A stretch of 64,000 nt of DNA from JBDNJM01 sp041687755 (GTDB lineage: Bacteria > Planctomycetota > UBA1135 > GCA-002686595), in assembly GCA_041687755.1 (NCBI GenBank), contig JBDNJM010000082.1, positions 1 to 64,000 of the forward strand, in the 5' to 3' direction. The notes under the pieces are model-generated. The model was given only the letters and a program-made list of their open reading frames with translations, did no database searches and was not told where the DNA came from. The position numbers were made by a program, and so were the translations under genes. Below, piece by piece: positions 50,349 through 58,878 of the stretch. Numbering within the stretch: the stretch's first letter is position 1; every line of letters starts with the position of its first letter.

Positions 50349-52619
50349 ATGGGCTCTTCGCCTTCTGAGCTCTCCGCGTGCTCGGCCGCCCGTGCGCTCA
50401 GCGACCTGACCCAATCTGCGGGGTACGTCGACCGCGCCAACGAACTTGAGCGCACCTTCGACGCGCTGCTGCTCGACCCTCAGACGGCTTCGAAACCCGC
50501 CCTCGAGCGGGTTGCCGGCGCGGCCCACTCGGCGGGTCTGCGGGTGCGGCAGCTCAACGGCACGCTGAGCGAGGCCTTGGGGCTGGTCGCGTCCGGTACC
50601 CCGATCCTGATCCAGGCTCCTGGGGCGACCGAGACTCCGGCGGGAGCTGTGGGGGAGCCAGCGGAGTCGGCCGTCTCCAACGAGTCGCCCACCGAGCCCG
50701 GCTTGATGGTCGTGTGCCGGCCCCAGGACGGCCGCTTCGTCGTGCGCACGCACTTCGAGGCCCCGGTGGGCACGAAAGGCGTCAACGTGCAGCCCGAAGA
50801 ACGCCTGATGACGGCGGCGGAGCTGGAAGACTTCTTCGGCGAGCCGGCCGTGCAGGCCTTGGCCTGGATGGTGCTTGAGGACCGCGACATCGCCGAACTG
50901 CGCGGCAGCGCCGCCGAGGCAGCACACGCGGCTGGACCCCCCGAACCGCCCGGCCCGATCGCGCGCCTCGTCAAGCTGTTCGAGCCGGACCGCGGCGATC
51001 TGCTTGCGGTACTCGTGTTCGCTGTGGCCGTCGGTGTGTTGCTACTCGCGACGCCGATCGCCGTGCAGGCGGTGGTCAACTCCGTGGCGCTGGGCGGCGC
51101 TCTTCAGCCGCTTGTTGTGGTCGCTTTCTTGCTGTTCCTCGGGCTCGCCTTTGCGGCGGTTCTGCGGGGCCTGCAGGCCTGGATCATCGAGGTGCTACAG
51201 CGGCGCGTGTTTGGGCGCCTCGTGGCACAGATCGCGGCGCGCCTGCCGCGCGTCTCCTACGAGGTCTATGACCGCCATCATGGACCGGAGCTGGTCAACC
51301 GCTTCTTCGACATCGTCACGATTCAGAAGAGCGCGGCCGGCCTGCTTGCGCACGGGCTGACAATTTTGCTGAGCGTGTTGGTCGGGCTCACGGTCCTGGC
51401 CTTCTACCACCCGGTGCTGCTCGCGCTCGATGTGCTGCTGCTGCTGCTGATCGCGCTGATCGTGTTCGCACCCCTGCGGCGCGGCATGAAGACGGCGGTG
51501 GGGGAGAGCTACGCCAAGTACGAAGTCGCCGACTGGCTCGAGGAGCTCGCACGGCATCCCGTGCTGTTTCGCTCCGCGGGCACCCAGCCCTGGATTCTCG
51601 AATCCACCGACCGCGTCGTCGGCAACTACCTTGATCGCCGCGCAGCCCACTACCGCGTCGTGCTGACCCAGATCGTCAGCGCGCTCGGCCTGCAGGTATT
51701 CGCCAGCACAGCACTGCTCGGCGTTGGCGGGTACCTCGTGATCCAGAACAGCCTGACGCTCGGCCAACTCGTCGCCGCGGAGCTGATTGTGACGACGATC
51801 GTGGCTTCGGTCGCCTCCATCGGAAAGCACCTGGAGAGCTTCTACGATCTAACCGCCGCGATGGACAAGGTCGGCCTCTTGCTCGACCTGCCGATCGAGG
51901 ACAGCTCGGGCGAGATCTACCTCGCCGAACCCGACGGACCCGGCGCGGAGCTGGAATTGCGCAAGGTGACGCGCAAGCTGCCCAAGATGGCGCCTCTCTT
52001 CGAGGGCGTCTCGGTGCACGTGCAGCCGGGTTGCAGCCTTGCGATACGAGGCACGAGCGGAGTAGGCAAGTCTGCGCTCCTAGAGCTGTTGTGGGGCATG
52101 CGGCGGCCCGACGGCGGCATGATCCTGCTCGACGGGCACAGTCTGGGCGATCTCTCGATCGACTCGCTGCGCAGCTCGGCCTCCCTGGTGGCCGGGTCTG
52201 AAATTCTGGCGAGCAGCGTGCGCGAAAACGTGCGCGTCGGCCGGCCCGCAATCTCCGACCGCGCGGTCCGCTCCGCGCTGCGGAGAGTTGGGCTACTCGA
52301 GGACCTCGAGAGCATGACCGATGGCCTCGACACGCAGGTGAACGCCCGCGGTTGGCCGCTTTCGGTCGGCCAGCAGGCGAGTCTCCAACTCGCCCGCGCG
52401 ATCGCCGGCCAGCCGCGACTGCTGATCGTCACCGACGACTTCGGCAACCTCAGCCCCGAGCGTCGCGAGCTGCTGCTGGATACCCTCTTCGACCAGCAGT
52501 CAGGCTGGACGCTTCTGATCGCGACCAACGCGGAAGACGCGCTCGAGCGCTGCGATCAGGTGCTCGAGCTGCCCTCCGGAAGCGTGACAGGCCGCAGTTC
52601 CCTCACCGCCGACGCCTGA
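50349..52619 (+). CDS. ABC transporter of type I secretion/peptidase-like kind, degenerate ATPase motifs
   Basis: The 756-residue fused permease-ATPase has an N-terminal ~200-residue cytoplasmic region that resembles a C39-like peptidase domain without the catalytic Cys (VAGAAHSAGLRVRQLNGTLS; GTPILIQAP). Six membrane helices (~215-480) follow, then the ATPase. Walker A is intact (GTSGVGKS, 568-575), but the signature is LSVGQQ (671-676, usually LSGGQ). Walker B ends in Asp696-Asp697 (the catalytic Glu is Asp), and the H-loop His is Asn727. Substrate handling therefore may rely on a weak ATPase or a partner. It is followed by HlyD-like and TolC-like genes, a full type I set. The exported substrate is not evident nearby. 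Confidence 0.85.
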   Translation: MGSSPSELSACSAARALSDLTQSAGYVDRANELERTFDALLLDPQTASKPALERVAGAAHSAGLRVRQLNGTLSEALGLVASGTPILIQAPGATETPAGAVGEPAESAVSNESPTEPGLMVVCRPQDGRFVVRTHFEAPVGTKGVNVQPEERLMTAAELEDFFGEPAVQALAWMVLEDRDIAELRGSAAEAAHAAGPPEPPGPIARLVKLFEPDRGDLLAVLVFAVAVGVLLLATPIAVQAVVNSVALGGALQPLVVVAFLLFLGLAFAAVLRGLQAWIIEVLQRRVFGRLVAQIAARLPRVSYEVYDRHHGPELVNRFFDIVTIQKSAAGLLAHGLTILLSVLVGLTVLAFYHPVLLALDVLLLLLIALIVFAPLRRGMKTAVGESYAKYEVADWLEELARHPVLFRSAGTQPWILESTDRVVGNYLDRRAAHYRVVLTQIVSALGLQVFASTALLGVGGYLVIQNSLTLGQLVAAELIVTTIVASVASIGKHLESFYDLTAAMDKVGLLLDLPIEDSSGEIYLAEPDGPGAELELRKVTRKLPKMAPLFEGVSVHVQPGCSLAIRGTSGVGKSALLELLWGMRRPDGGMILLDGHSLGDLSIDSLRSSASLVAGSEILASSVRENVRVGRPAISDRAVRSALRRVGLLEDLESMTDGLDTQVNARGWPLSVGQQASLQLARAIAGQPRLLIVTDDFGNLSPERRELLLDTLFDQQSGWTLLIATNAEDALERCDQVLELPSGSVTGRSSLTADA

Positions 52620-52648
52620 GATTTCGGTCTAGTTTTTCCCGCCCTAAA

Positions 52649-53986
52649 ATGCAGCCCAAGCTCGCCTCCCTGCCGCTCAGTTCTCTTGAGCGCGTTCATT
52701 CCCCGCGCGCGGCACGCAAGCTGGCCGTCGTGCTCTGCGTGCTGTGTTTGACTCTGCCGCCGCTGCTGCTGTTCGTGCCCTGGCAGCAAAACGTGCCGGC
52801 GAGCGGCAGCGTCACGGCGATGGACCCGCTCGACCGGGTGCAGACGATTCCCGTGCCGGTCGATGGCCGGCTGGTGAACCTGCGCGTCGCGGAGGGTCAG
52901 TTCGTCGAACAGGGCGAGCTCCTCGCGGAAATCGTCGACCAAGACGCCAACTTCGCGCTGCGGCTCGGGCAGCAGCTCGAGCTCGCTGGCGACGCCGTTC
53001 AGGCCGCCCGCGACCAGGTCCAGTCGTACGATCGCCAGCTGCTGAACCTGCGGCAGGCCAAGGAGCACACGCTGGAGGCGGCGCGCTTCGACCTGAAGGT
53101 GGCCGACGACAAGGTGGAGTCCGCCGAGCGCGAGCGGGACGGGCTCGAAGCGGAATGGAATCAAAAGGCTGCGGATGCCAGGCGCAAGCAGGAGCTGTAC
53201 GACGAGGATCTGGCGTCCAAACTGGACCTGGAGCTGGCTCAGGCCGCGGCGACCTCGGCGCGCGCAAAGCTGGATGCTGCGATCGCTAAGGTCAGCCAGG
53301 AGGGGAACAACCAGTCCTCCGAAAAGACTCAGATCTCCCGCATCGACAGCAACTTGGAGGCGGATATCGACTCGACGATCTCCTTGCGCGACGCGTCTAG
53401 GGAGAAGCTCACCACCGCCGAGTCGAAGCTGCGCGACGCCGCGACGAAGCTTGCGCGCCAGGACAACCGCGAAGTGCGGGCGCCGCGCGACGGCTACGTG
53501 ATGCGCGTGCACGCGGCCGGATCGGCCGATCTATTGTCCCAAGGCGAGCCCTTGATCGAGCTGGTGCCCGAGGCGGACCAGCTCGCGGTCGAGCTGTTCG
53601 TGCGCGGCATGGACGCCCCGCTGGTTTCCGCTGGCCGCAAGGTGCGCCTGCAGTTCGACGGGTGGCCGGCGGTGCAATTTGCTGGCTGGCCCTCGGTGGC
53701 CGTCGGCACCTTCGGCGGGGTCGTGCAGCTCGTGGATCCCCAGGCTGGAGCGGACGGCACGACCCGCATTCTCGTGCTGCCGGATCCAGAGGACTACCCC
53801 TGGCCCGAGAGCCCGTGGCTGCGCCAAAACGTGCGGGCTAACGCGTGGTTGCTGCTCGATCGCGTCAGCCTCGGCTACGAGGTCTGGCGCCAGTTGAACG
53901 CCTTCCCTCCGTCGTTGAGGAGGGAGTCTAAAGACGGCGCAGGCCCGAAGATCGGCGAGAAGCGGCCGATCAAGACCAAGCTGTGA
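52649..53986 (+). CDS. HlyD-family membrane fusion protein
   Basis: The 445-residue periplasmic adaptor has a single N-terminal membrane helix (~24-46, KLAVVLCVLCLTLPPLLLFV). A first lipoyl half follows (VDGRLVNLRVAEGQFVEQGE), then a long coiled coil (~110-290; GQQLELAGDAVQAARDQVQS and onward). The second lipoyl half is EVRAPRDGYVMRVHAAGSAD, and a beta-barrel segment follows. It bridges the ABC transporter and the outer-membrane TolC channel. ATG 52649 lies 29 bp after the ABC gene stop; its stop overlaps the TolC-like start (GTGA). The C-terminus is Lys/Arg-rich. Confidence 0.88.
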   Translation: MQPKLASLPLSSLERVHSPRAARKLAVVLCVLCLTLPPLLLFVPWQQNVPASGSVTAMDPLDRVQTIPVPVDGRLVNLRVAEGQFVEQGELLAEIVDQDANFALRLGQQLELAGDAVQAARDQVQSYDRQLLNLRQAKEHTLEAARFDLKVADDKVESAERERDGLEAEWNQKAADARRKQELYDEDLASKLDLELAQAAATSARAKLDAAIAKVSQEGNNQSSEKTQISRIDSNLEADIDSTISLRDASREKLTTAESKLRDAATKLARQDNREVRAPRDGYVMRVHAAGSADLLSQGEPLIELVPEADQLAVELFVRGMDAPLVSAGRKVRLQFDGWPAVQFAGWPSVAVGTFGGVVQLVDPQAGADGTTRILVLPDPEDYPWPESPWLRQNVRANAWLLLDRVSLGYEVWRQLNAFPPSLRRESKDGAGPKIGEKRPIKTKL

Positions 53987-55599
53987 GGGGCCTTCGATTC
54001 GAGGCGCGTGCGGCGCTGCTGTTCGCCGGCCTCGCCGTTCTGCCCGCCTGCCGCCAGGCCGGGCCCTGGGGGCCTGTTGATCTGAGCACGTTGCCGGCCG
54101 AGGCGCGCGCGCCGCGGGCTGCTGCGCAAGCAGAGTCCGCTGGCCCGCTGCTGCTGGGGCCCGTCCAGGACACGGCCGCGCCGATCGACGCGGCGCTGCC
54201 CGAACGCGTGCTGCAGCTCGAGGACGTGCTGCGTTCGGTCGAGGCCGAGTTTCCGGTCGTCGTGGCGGCTCTGATCGAGGTCGAGCTTGCCGACGCGCGG
54301 CTGGAGTCGGCGCGCGGCGGGTTCGACACGCGCCTCGTCGGCGGCGGCAAGGTCGAGGCGCTCGGCGACTTCGGGAGCCAGCGCATGGATTTCGCCGTGC
54401 AGCAGCCGCTGCGCACGCTGGGCGCGACGCTGATCGGGGGGTACCAGCTTGGCGTGGGAGACCTAGCGGGCTACGACGGCGACAACGAGACGAACGACGG
54501 CGGAGAGTTTCGGCTCGGCGCGAGCCTGCCGCTCTTGCGCGGCCGAGCGACCGACGAGCGCCGCGTCGCCGAGTGGAAGGCCGAGCTCGCGCTCGAACGC
54601 GCGAGCCCGCGCATCGTTGCGAAGCGGCTCGAGGCCGGCCTGAAGGCCGCGGAGTCCTACTGGCGCTGGGTCGCGGCCGGACAGCGCTTGGCCATCATCC
54701 AGCAGCTGCTGGAGCTGGCCGAGCTGCGCCAGAATCAGGTGGAGCGCAGCGTCGAATTGGGCAAGCTGCCGCGCATCGCGAACACCGAGAACGAGCAGGG
54801 CATCGTCAGCCGCCGCTCCTCCTTGATCAAGGCGGAGCGCGAGCTGCAGGAGGCGGCCCTGCGCCTGTCCCTGTTCCTGCGCGACGGCGAGGGCAACCCC
54901 ATCGTGCCGCGTACCCTTCAGCTGCCCGACGGCTTCCCGGATCCGCTGAACCCTGCGGACGTGCTGGTGGCGGGCCCTGAGGAAGCGCTGTCGCGGCGTC
55001 CCGAACTGCAAATTTTGGACCTGGAGCGCAGGCGCCTGCTGCTCGACCGCGACCTCGCACGCAACGCGATGCTGCCGAAGCTCGATGTCGGTGTGTTCGC
55101 CGCCCAGGACGTGGGCGCGACCGACAAGTCGCCCGACACGCGCGATGAGTTCGAGCTGGAGATCCTGATGCAGCTCGACGTGCCGATTCAGCGCCGCGAG
55201 CCCCGCGGCCGGACGCGCGAGGCCACGGCCAAACTCGCCAAGCTCGAGGCGGACCTGCAGTTCGTGCGCGACACGGTCGTGGCGGACGTGCGCAGCGCCG
55301 AGGTGCAGTTCGAGCAGGCTTGGCTGCAGCTCGCCCAGGCGCGTCGCAGCGTCGTGCTGTCCGAGACCCTCGCCGAGGCCGAGCGCACCGCTCTGGGTCT
55401 CGGCCAGAGCGACCTCCTGCGCGTCAACCTGCGCGAGCAGCAGGCCGCCCAGGCCGAGGCCCAGCTCGTCGACGTGCTGTTCGCCTGCCACCGCGCCCAG
55501 GCGAAGTACCGCGCCGTGCTGGGCTTGCCCTACGACGAATATGCACCGGCCGAGGACCCGGTCGACGGCGGGGGAGCCGCGGCGGACGACCGTCTGTGA
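53983..55599 (+). CDS. TolC-family outer membrane efflux protein
   Basis: The 538-residue lipoprotein (lipobox VLPAC) has two repeated halves of long helices and strands as in TolC. The first half has DVLRSVEAEFPVVVAALIEV, LADARLESARGGFDTRLVGG, and QNQVERSVELGKLPRIANTE. The second has SRRPELQILDLERRRLLLDR, LARNAMLPKLDVGVFAAQD, and QAWLQLAQARRSVVLSETLA. It forms the outer-membrane channel for the ABC/HlyD pair upstream. The GTG start overlaps the HlyD-like stop. Length and repeats are normal for the family. Confidence 0.9.
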   Translation: MRGLRFEARAALLFAGLAVLPACRQAGPWGPVDLSTLPAEARAPRAAAQAESAGPLLLGPVQDTAAPIDAALPERVLQLEDVLRSVEAEFPVVVAALIEVELADARLESARGGFDTRLVGGGKVEALGDFGSQRMDFAVQQPLRTLGATLIGGYQLGVGDLAGYDGDNETNDGGEFRLGASLPLLRGRATDERRVAEWKAELALERASPRIVAKRLEAGLKAAESYWRWVAAGQRLAIIQQLLELAELRQNQVERSVELGKLPRIANTENEQGIVSRRSSLIKAERELQEAALRLSLFLRDGEGNPIVPRTLQLPDGFPDPLNPADVLVAGPEEALSRRPELQILDLERRRLLLDRDLARNAMLPKLDVGVFAAQDVGATDKSPDTRDEFELEILMQLDVPIQRREPRGRTREATAKLAKLEADLQFVRDTVVADVRSAEVQFEQAWLQLAQARRSVVLSETLAEAERTALGLGQSDLLRVNLREQQAAQAEAQLVDVLFACHRAQAKYRAVLGLPYDEYAPAEDPVDGGGAAADDRL

Positions 55600-55677
55600 C
55601 CCCCCGCGGCCGGTCCCCTAGACCGGGCGTGAGTCGCGCTCCACCCCGGATCGCTGATGCCCTACAGTGAGCTCCTG

Positions 55678-56148
55678 ATGAAGCGACGCGCCACTGTTCC
55701 TCGCCTGCACTCCACTCCCCTGACGGCGGCCCTGAAGCTCGGGGCCCTGATGTCCGCGGTCCTGCTGCTCGGCTGCTCTGCGCCCCAGTCGGCGTTCGGC
55801 GAGGCCAGCGCGATCGATGCCTCGGCCTCGGCTGCGCCCTCGCTCAGCGGTGCCGAAGCGATCGGCCGGTGGGCCTCGGACGAGCTTGAACTCGAGCTGC
55901 GCGCCGACGGCACCTACGCCTGGAGCCGCCCCGAGGGCGTCGAGTTCCTGGAGCGCGTTCCGCCCATCGCCCAGGAGGGTTTCTGGACTCTGCACTCCAG
56001 TGCAGCCGATGCCTCTGGCGTTGCCCGCGCGGGCGCTTTGCGACTGGGCCCCGACGGCACCGCGGGCAAGATCGTCCCGATCCTTGGGAGCGCCTCCCAG
56101 CCCGTGCTCGAGCTGATTCCCGGCGCGCTCACGCTCGCGCGCCAGTAG
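55678..56148 (+). CDS. Small lipoprotein, unknown function
   Basis: The 156-residue protein has a signal and lipobox VLLLGC (~residue 34). A domain with strands ELELELRADGTYAWSRPEGV, GFWTLHSSA and GALRLGPDGTAGKIVPILGS looks like a lipocalin-like or copy-number-resistance beta fold. Its shape resembles the lipoprotein at 11575-11991, but sequence identity is low. ATG 55678 is chosen; ATG 55657 upstream is also possible. It lies 78 bp after the TolC-like gene on the same strand, so it may belong to that operon. Confidence 0.7.
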   Translation: MKRRATVPRLHSTPLTAALKLGALMSAVLLLGCSAPQSAFGEASAIDASASAAPSLSGAEAIGRWASDELELELRADGTYAWSRPEGVEFLERVPPIAQEGFWTLHSSAADASGVARAGALRLGPDGTAGKIVPILGSASQPVLELIPGALTLARQ

Positions 56149-56166
56149 CCGCAGACAGCCGCGGCC

Positions 56167-56856
56167 TCAGCTCGGCCAGCGCTCGATGCACTCGGCGGCG
56201 CGATCGGCCAACTCGGCGTGCACCTCGGCGGGTTCCCGACCGAGCCGCTTCGGCAGCTTGAAGGAATGGTCGCCGCCCTCGACCACGTGCAGCTCGACTG
56301 GCCCGCCGAGACTCGGCAGGTGCTCACGCAGCAGCGCAAGGTCGGACAGCGCATCGCGCGTCCCGGCCAGGAACAGCGCCGGCACACGGATCTTCGGCCA
56401 GTGCTCGACGCGCAGCTTCTCCGGCTTCTTCGCAGGATGCAGGGGGTACCCATACAGCACAAGCCCGGCCATCGCGACGCCCTCGGCCGCCAGCATCGTC
56501 GACATGCGCCCGCCCATCGACTTGCCCGCGCACCACAGCGGCAGCCCGCCGGCCCGCGTTCGAGCAAACTCGAGCGCAACCCGCTGCGCCGCCAGCAGCG
56601 CCGGCGCCCGCTCGGGCGGCCGCCGCTTGCGCTCCCGCCGCGCGCGCGTGGAATACGCGTAGTCGAACCGCAGGCAGCTCAGTCCACGCTCGACCAGCGC
56701 CCCGGCAGCCGCGTCCATGAACTCGGAGTCCATCGGTTGCCCGGCCCCGTGGGCGAGCAGCACGAGGGCGCGTGCGCCTTCAGCCGGTTGCCACAGCCCC
56801 TCGAGGGCGGGCTCGCCGTCGACGCGCGGCATCTGGATCGGCTCGGCATCGCTCAC
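56167..56856 (-). CDS. Alpha/beta hydrolase, KANL3/Tex30 (dienelactone-hydrolase-like) family
   Basis: The 229-residue protein has oxyanion-hole segment LVLLAHGAGQPMDSEFMDA, the nucleophile elbow in CAGKSMGGRMS (Ser at GKSMGG), the acid strand VPALFLAGTRDALSDLALL and the His in EGGDHSFKLPKRLGREPAEV. It is the KANL3/Tex30 type found across bacteria, function unknown; family members are presumed esterases or thioesterases. It converges on the lipoprotein at 56148. The start ATG 56856 is ~45 bp from a decayed tRNA-like copy. Confidence 0.88.
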   Translation of the reverse strand: MSDAEPIQMPRVDGEPALEGLWQPAEGARALVLLAHGAGQPMDSEFMDAAAGALVERGLSCLRFDYAYSTRARRERKRRPPERAPALLAAQRVALEFARTRAGGLPLWCAGKSMGGRMSTMLAAEGVAMAGLVLYGYPLHPAKKPEKLRVEHWPKIRVPALFLAGTRDALSDLALLREHLPSLGGPVELHVVEGGDHSFKLPKRLGREPAEVHAELADRAAECIERWPS

Positions 56857-56899
56857 CCAGCCAGTCTAAGCGTTGCGTGCTAAGTTGCCCTCTTCGACT

Positions 56900-56973
56900 G
56901 GGCCTCGGCCCAGTCGGCTAGAGCGCACGACCTAAGTTCGTTGGGTCCTGGGTTCGAGTTCTGGCGGACCATC
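56900..56973 (+). pseudogene. tRNA-like remnant related to the tRNA-Met at 57385
   Basis: GGGCCT, GTCGG, AGAGC, ACGAC and GGTCCTGGGTTCGAG line up in order with the intact tRNA-Met(CAT) downstream. The acceptor stem no longer pairs, the anticodon region (CCTAAGT) is altered and the 3' side of the T-arm is changed. Its left part also makes a perfect 9-bp hairpin (GACTGGGCC/GGCCCAGTC, 56896-56915). It is probably a relic of an earlier duplication or integration at this tRNA. Confidence 0.55.
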
Positions 56974-57010
56974 CATCGCGAGGCCGGAGAAGTTCGGCCC
57001 GCTCCCCGAC

Positions 57011-57241
57011 ATGAATTCAAAGAGTCGAGTCGACGGCGCTCACCCGGCTGAGTCGGGAGCGCAGCGTTTCCCGTTGGTCGCTGGCCTAGTCGGTTGGGGA
57101 GCGGCGGGAGTGGCCCTCCGGTGGCTCACGCAGCACGATTCGGGGGACCCCAAGCAGTGGCCAGGCCTGGTGCTGGGCTGCACGGCCGGGGCGGCATGGA
57201 TGGCGTGCGCCGTCGTGCTGCCGCGCACCTGGCGCGCCTAA
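57011..57241 (+). CDS. Candidate small membrane protein
   Basis: The 76-codon frame starts at ATG 57011. It has two hydrophobic stretches (PLVAGLVGWGAAGVALRWL; LVLGCTAGAAWMACAVVLP) joined by a polar loop, as in many two-helix small proteins of unknown function. There is only a weak purine-rich ribosome site (GGAGAAG, 12-15 nt away). It lies between the decayed tRNA copy and the intact tRNA. No family recognised; it may be chance. Confidence 0.4.
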   Translation: MNSKSRVDGAHPAESGAQRFPLVAGLVGWGAAGVALRWLTQHDSGDPKQWPGLVLGCTAGAAWMACAVVLPRTWRA

Positions 57242-57384
57242 AAAAGCGAGGCGCGGCCTTCTGGGCAGCGATCGTGGTCGGTGGCGGCTTCGCCGTCGCA
57301 GCGGTCGTGACCTTCCTATTGTCTGTCTCCGTTCGGCTGACACGGAGCAGTCCGCCCCCTTCGTGCTAAACTGCGCTCAGAGCC

Positions 57385-57458
57385 GGGCCCTTAGCTCAGT
57401 CGGTCAGAGCACGCGACTCATAATCGTTCGGTCCTGGGTTCGAGTCCCAGAGGGCCCA
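57385..57458 (+). tRNA. tRNA-Met (anticodon CAT)
   Basis: The 74-nt sequence folds as a cloverleaf. The acceptor stem GGGCCCT/AGGGCCC is perfect. The D-arm GCTC...GAGC is normal. The anticodon loop is CTCATAA (CAT at positions 34-36). The T-arm CTGGG-TTCGAGT-CCCAG is perfect, with discriminator A57458. The anticodon stem has one G-T and one mismatched end pair. CCA is not encoded. A G1-C72 pair and the stem type indicate elongator Met or Ile2 rather than initiator. It is the apparent attachment site of the downstream island, as the integrase coding region ends inside it. Confidence 0.95.
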
Positions 57459-58364
57459 CTCCTCTTGCCCCCTAGAAGCCGCATCGCCACTCTCTGCGGT
57501 GGGTTCGTGACCATCCGACCGCAGTCCTGCGTCCACCCCAGCCAGGATCCGAACAGCGCTCTCGACGTCTAGCGCGGGGCTAGCCTCCGTCGCGGTGCGC
57601 ACGAAGCTCACGTCGTCGTCGTGCAAGTAATGCTCGGTTGTCTTGCTTGACGCATGACCGAGCATCAGCTGGGCCGCCCGCAAGTTCGACTTCGCGAGCT
57701 CGTCGCCGGAGACATGACGGAAGGAGTGGAGGCAGTAAATTTCGCCGCGGGCGTTCCTCTTCGGGATCCCGACCGCCTGCCTCCACTTCTCGAACATCCG
57801 GTAGTCGTTGCGCGCGTTGAGAGCGGCGCACAGGGGCGAACGAAACATGGGCTTGTCGTCGCTCACTCGAACGGTCAGGTTCTCAGTCTGGATCTGGCGG
57901 TACGCTTCGAGGACGGACGCGTCAGCGACGGTCATCGGGATGTACCGGTCTCGCTTGCCCTTCAGGGTGGTCTCAGCTCGCACTCGAATCGCCCACCCCT
58001 CACCATCGATGTGGCAGAGATCTCCCCAGATCATCATCACCAACTCGTTCATCCTGACCCCGGTGTGGACAAGGGTGTGGAGGACCGGACGCTGAGGGAT
58101 GATCCACGCCTGGAGTCCCTTCAGCTCGCCGCGCATGCGCCGCGTGTCCTCCAGCAGGACGTGGGCTAACAGGAGTTCGACCTGCCGGTTCCCGTAGCGG
58201 GCCCGCGGACGCTTTTGAAACGCTCGCCCAACTCGGGGCTTTTCGAGCCCGGCAAGTGGAGACCTCTCGATCTTGCGGGTCTGGATGGCCCAGTTGACGA
58301 ACGTCGTCAGCGAGACGATATCGATCCGGACGGTGGCATTCGCGCTGCCCGCTTCGAGTGGCAT
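57396..58364 (-). CDS. Tyrosine recombinase (integrase), 3' end inside the tRNA
   Basis: The 322-residue catalytic region is complete: Arg104 in HTGVRMNELVMM, Lys135 in TLKGKRDRYIP, His213/Arg216 in LHSFRHVSGDELAKS, His237 in LMLGHASS and nucleophile Tyr246 in TTEHYLH. A partial SAM-like core-binding domain precedes it (IVSLTTFVNWAIQTRKIERS). The stop (57396) lies in the tRNA, so its last ~20 residues are tRNA-encoded; integrases that use a tRNA end often have this. The arm-binding N-terminus is missing: upstream residues in the same frame look non-coding and the start ATG (58364) falls in a 15-bp inverted repeat. It may be truncated. Confidence 0.82.
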   Translation of the reverse strand: MPLEAGSANATVRIDIVSLTTFVNWAIQTRKIERSPLAGLEKPRVGRAFQKRPRARYGNRQVELLLAHVLLEDTRRMRGELKGLQAWIIPQRPVLHTLVHTGVRMNELVMMIWGDLCHIDGEGWAIRVRAETTLKGKRDRYIPMTVADASVLEAYRQIQTENLTVRVSDDKPMFRSPLCAALNARNDYRMFEKWRQAVGIPKRNARGEIYCLHSFRHVSGDELAKSNLRAAQLMLGHASSKTTEHYLHDDDVSFVRTATEASPALDVESAVRILAGVDAGLRSDGHEPTAESGDAASRGQEEWALWDSNPGPNDYESRALTD

Positions 58365-58421
58365 GACCCCGAAACCGAGGCCAGTCGCTATGCGAGTCGG
58401 TTGAGGTTCGGGGTCATGCCA
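58359..58421. repeat. 15-bp perfect inverted repeat at the integrase 5' end
   Basis: TGGCATGACCCCGAA (58359-58373) and TTCGGGGTCATGCCA (58407-58421) can form a long stem with a 33-nt loop. It overlaps the chosen integrase start. Possible roles: control of integrase expression, an excisionase/integrase binding site, or the scar of an insertion that removed the N-terminus. Confidence 0.7.
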
Positions 58422-58878
58422 GCGCGACCTAGGCAGATCGCGCCCCGCGAAGGGATGTGGCAGCCCCCTGTGGAAAGGTGGGGGGAGGCAAGGGTCCCCC
58501 CGTGGTTGGCGTTGCGCTTGCGCGAGGTCTCCCAACCACGCGCGGCCACTCGCCGCTGGTTCCCAACGTTTATCTGCAGCGCCGCCCGCTCTGAAAGTTG
58601 AATTTGTTGCCGGGCGTCGGAGCAAGCTGAGACAGGGAAACGGTTTCCGATCGCGTATCGGATACGTAAGCCTCCCTACCCCCGGGTGTCAGAGGGGGCA
58701 GTTGAACTCCAGGATTCGGTCCTGGGGCGCGGACACGGATGGTCACTCCATATGAACTCTTTGGCCATGGGCACTTCCGAAACCCGCTCGCCTCAGAGAT
58801 GCTGTGCGAAACGATGTGAGTCGCGAGTACGTCGCCTTGCCCTGCATCCCATGCCTCACCTGTTCCGGTTCGCCAACA
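58422..58878. other. Intergenic, integrase and nuclease-like gene promoters
   Basis: 457 bp between the integrase-side inverted repeat and the nuclease-like gene. It contains the short inverted pair TTTCCGAT-CGCGT-ATCGGAT (~58642-58662). No supported gene is visible; frames here lack domain features. Confidence 0.45.

Noticed and set aside
57396..58625. Full 409-codon integrase from the most upstream start
   Set aside because: Residues before the ATG at 58364 are Arg/Pro/Ala-rich and cross the 15-bp inverted repeat; they do not resemble an arm-binding domain.
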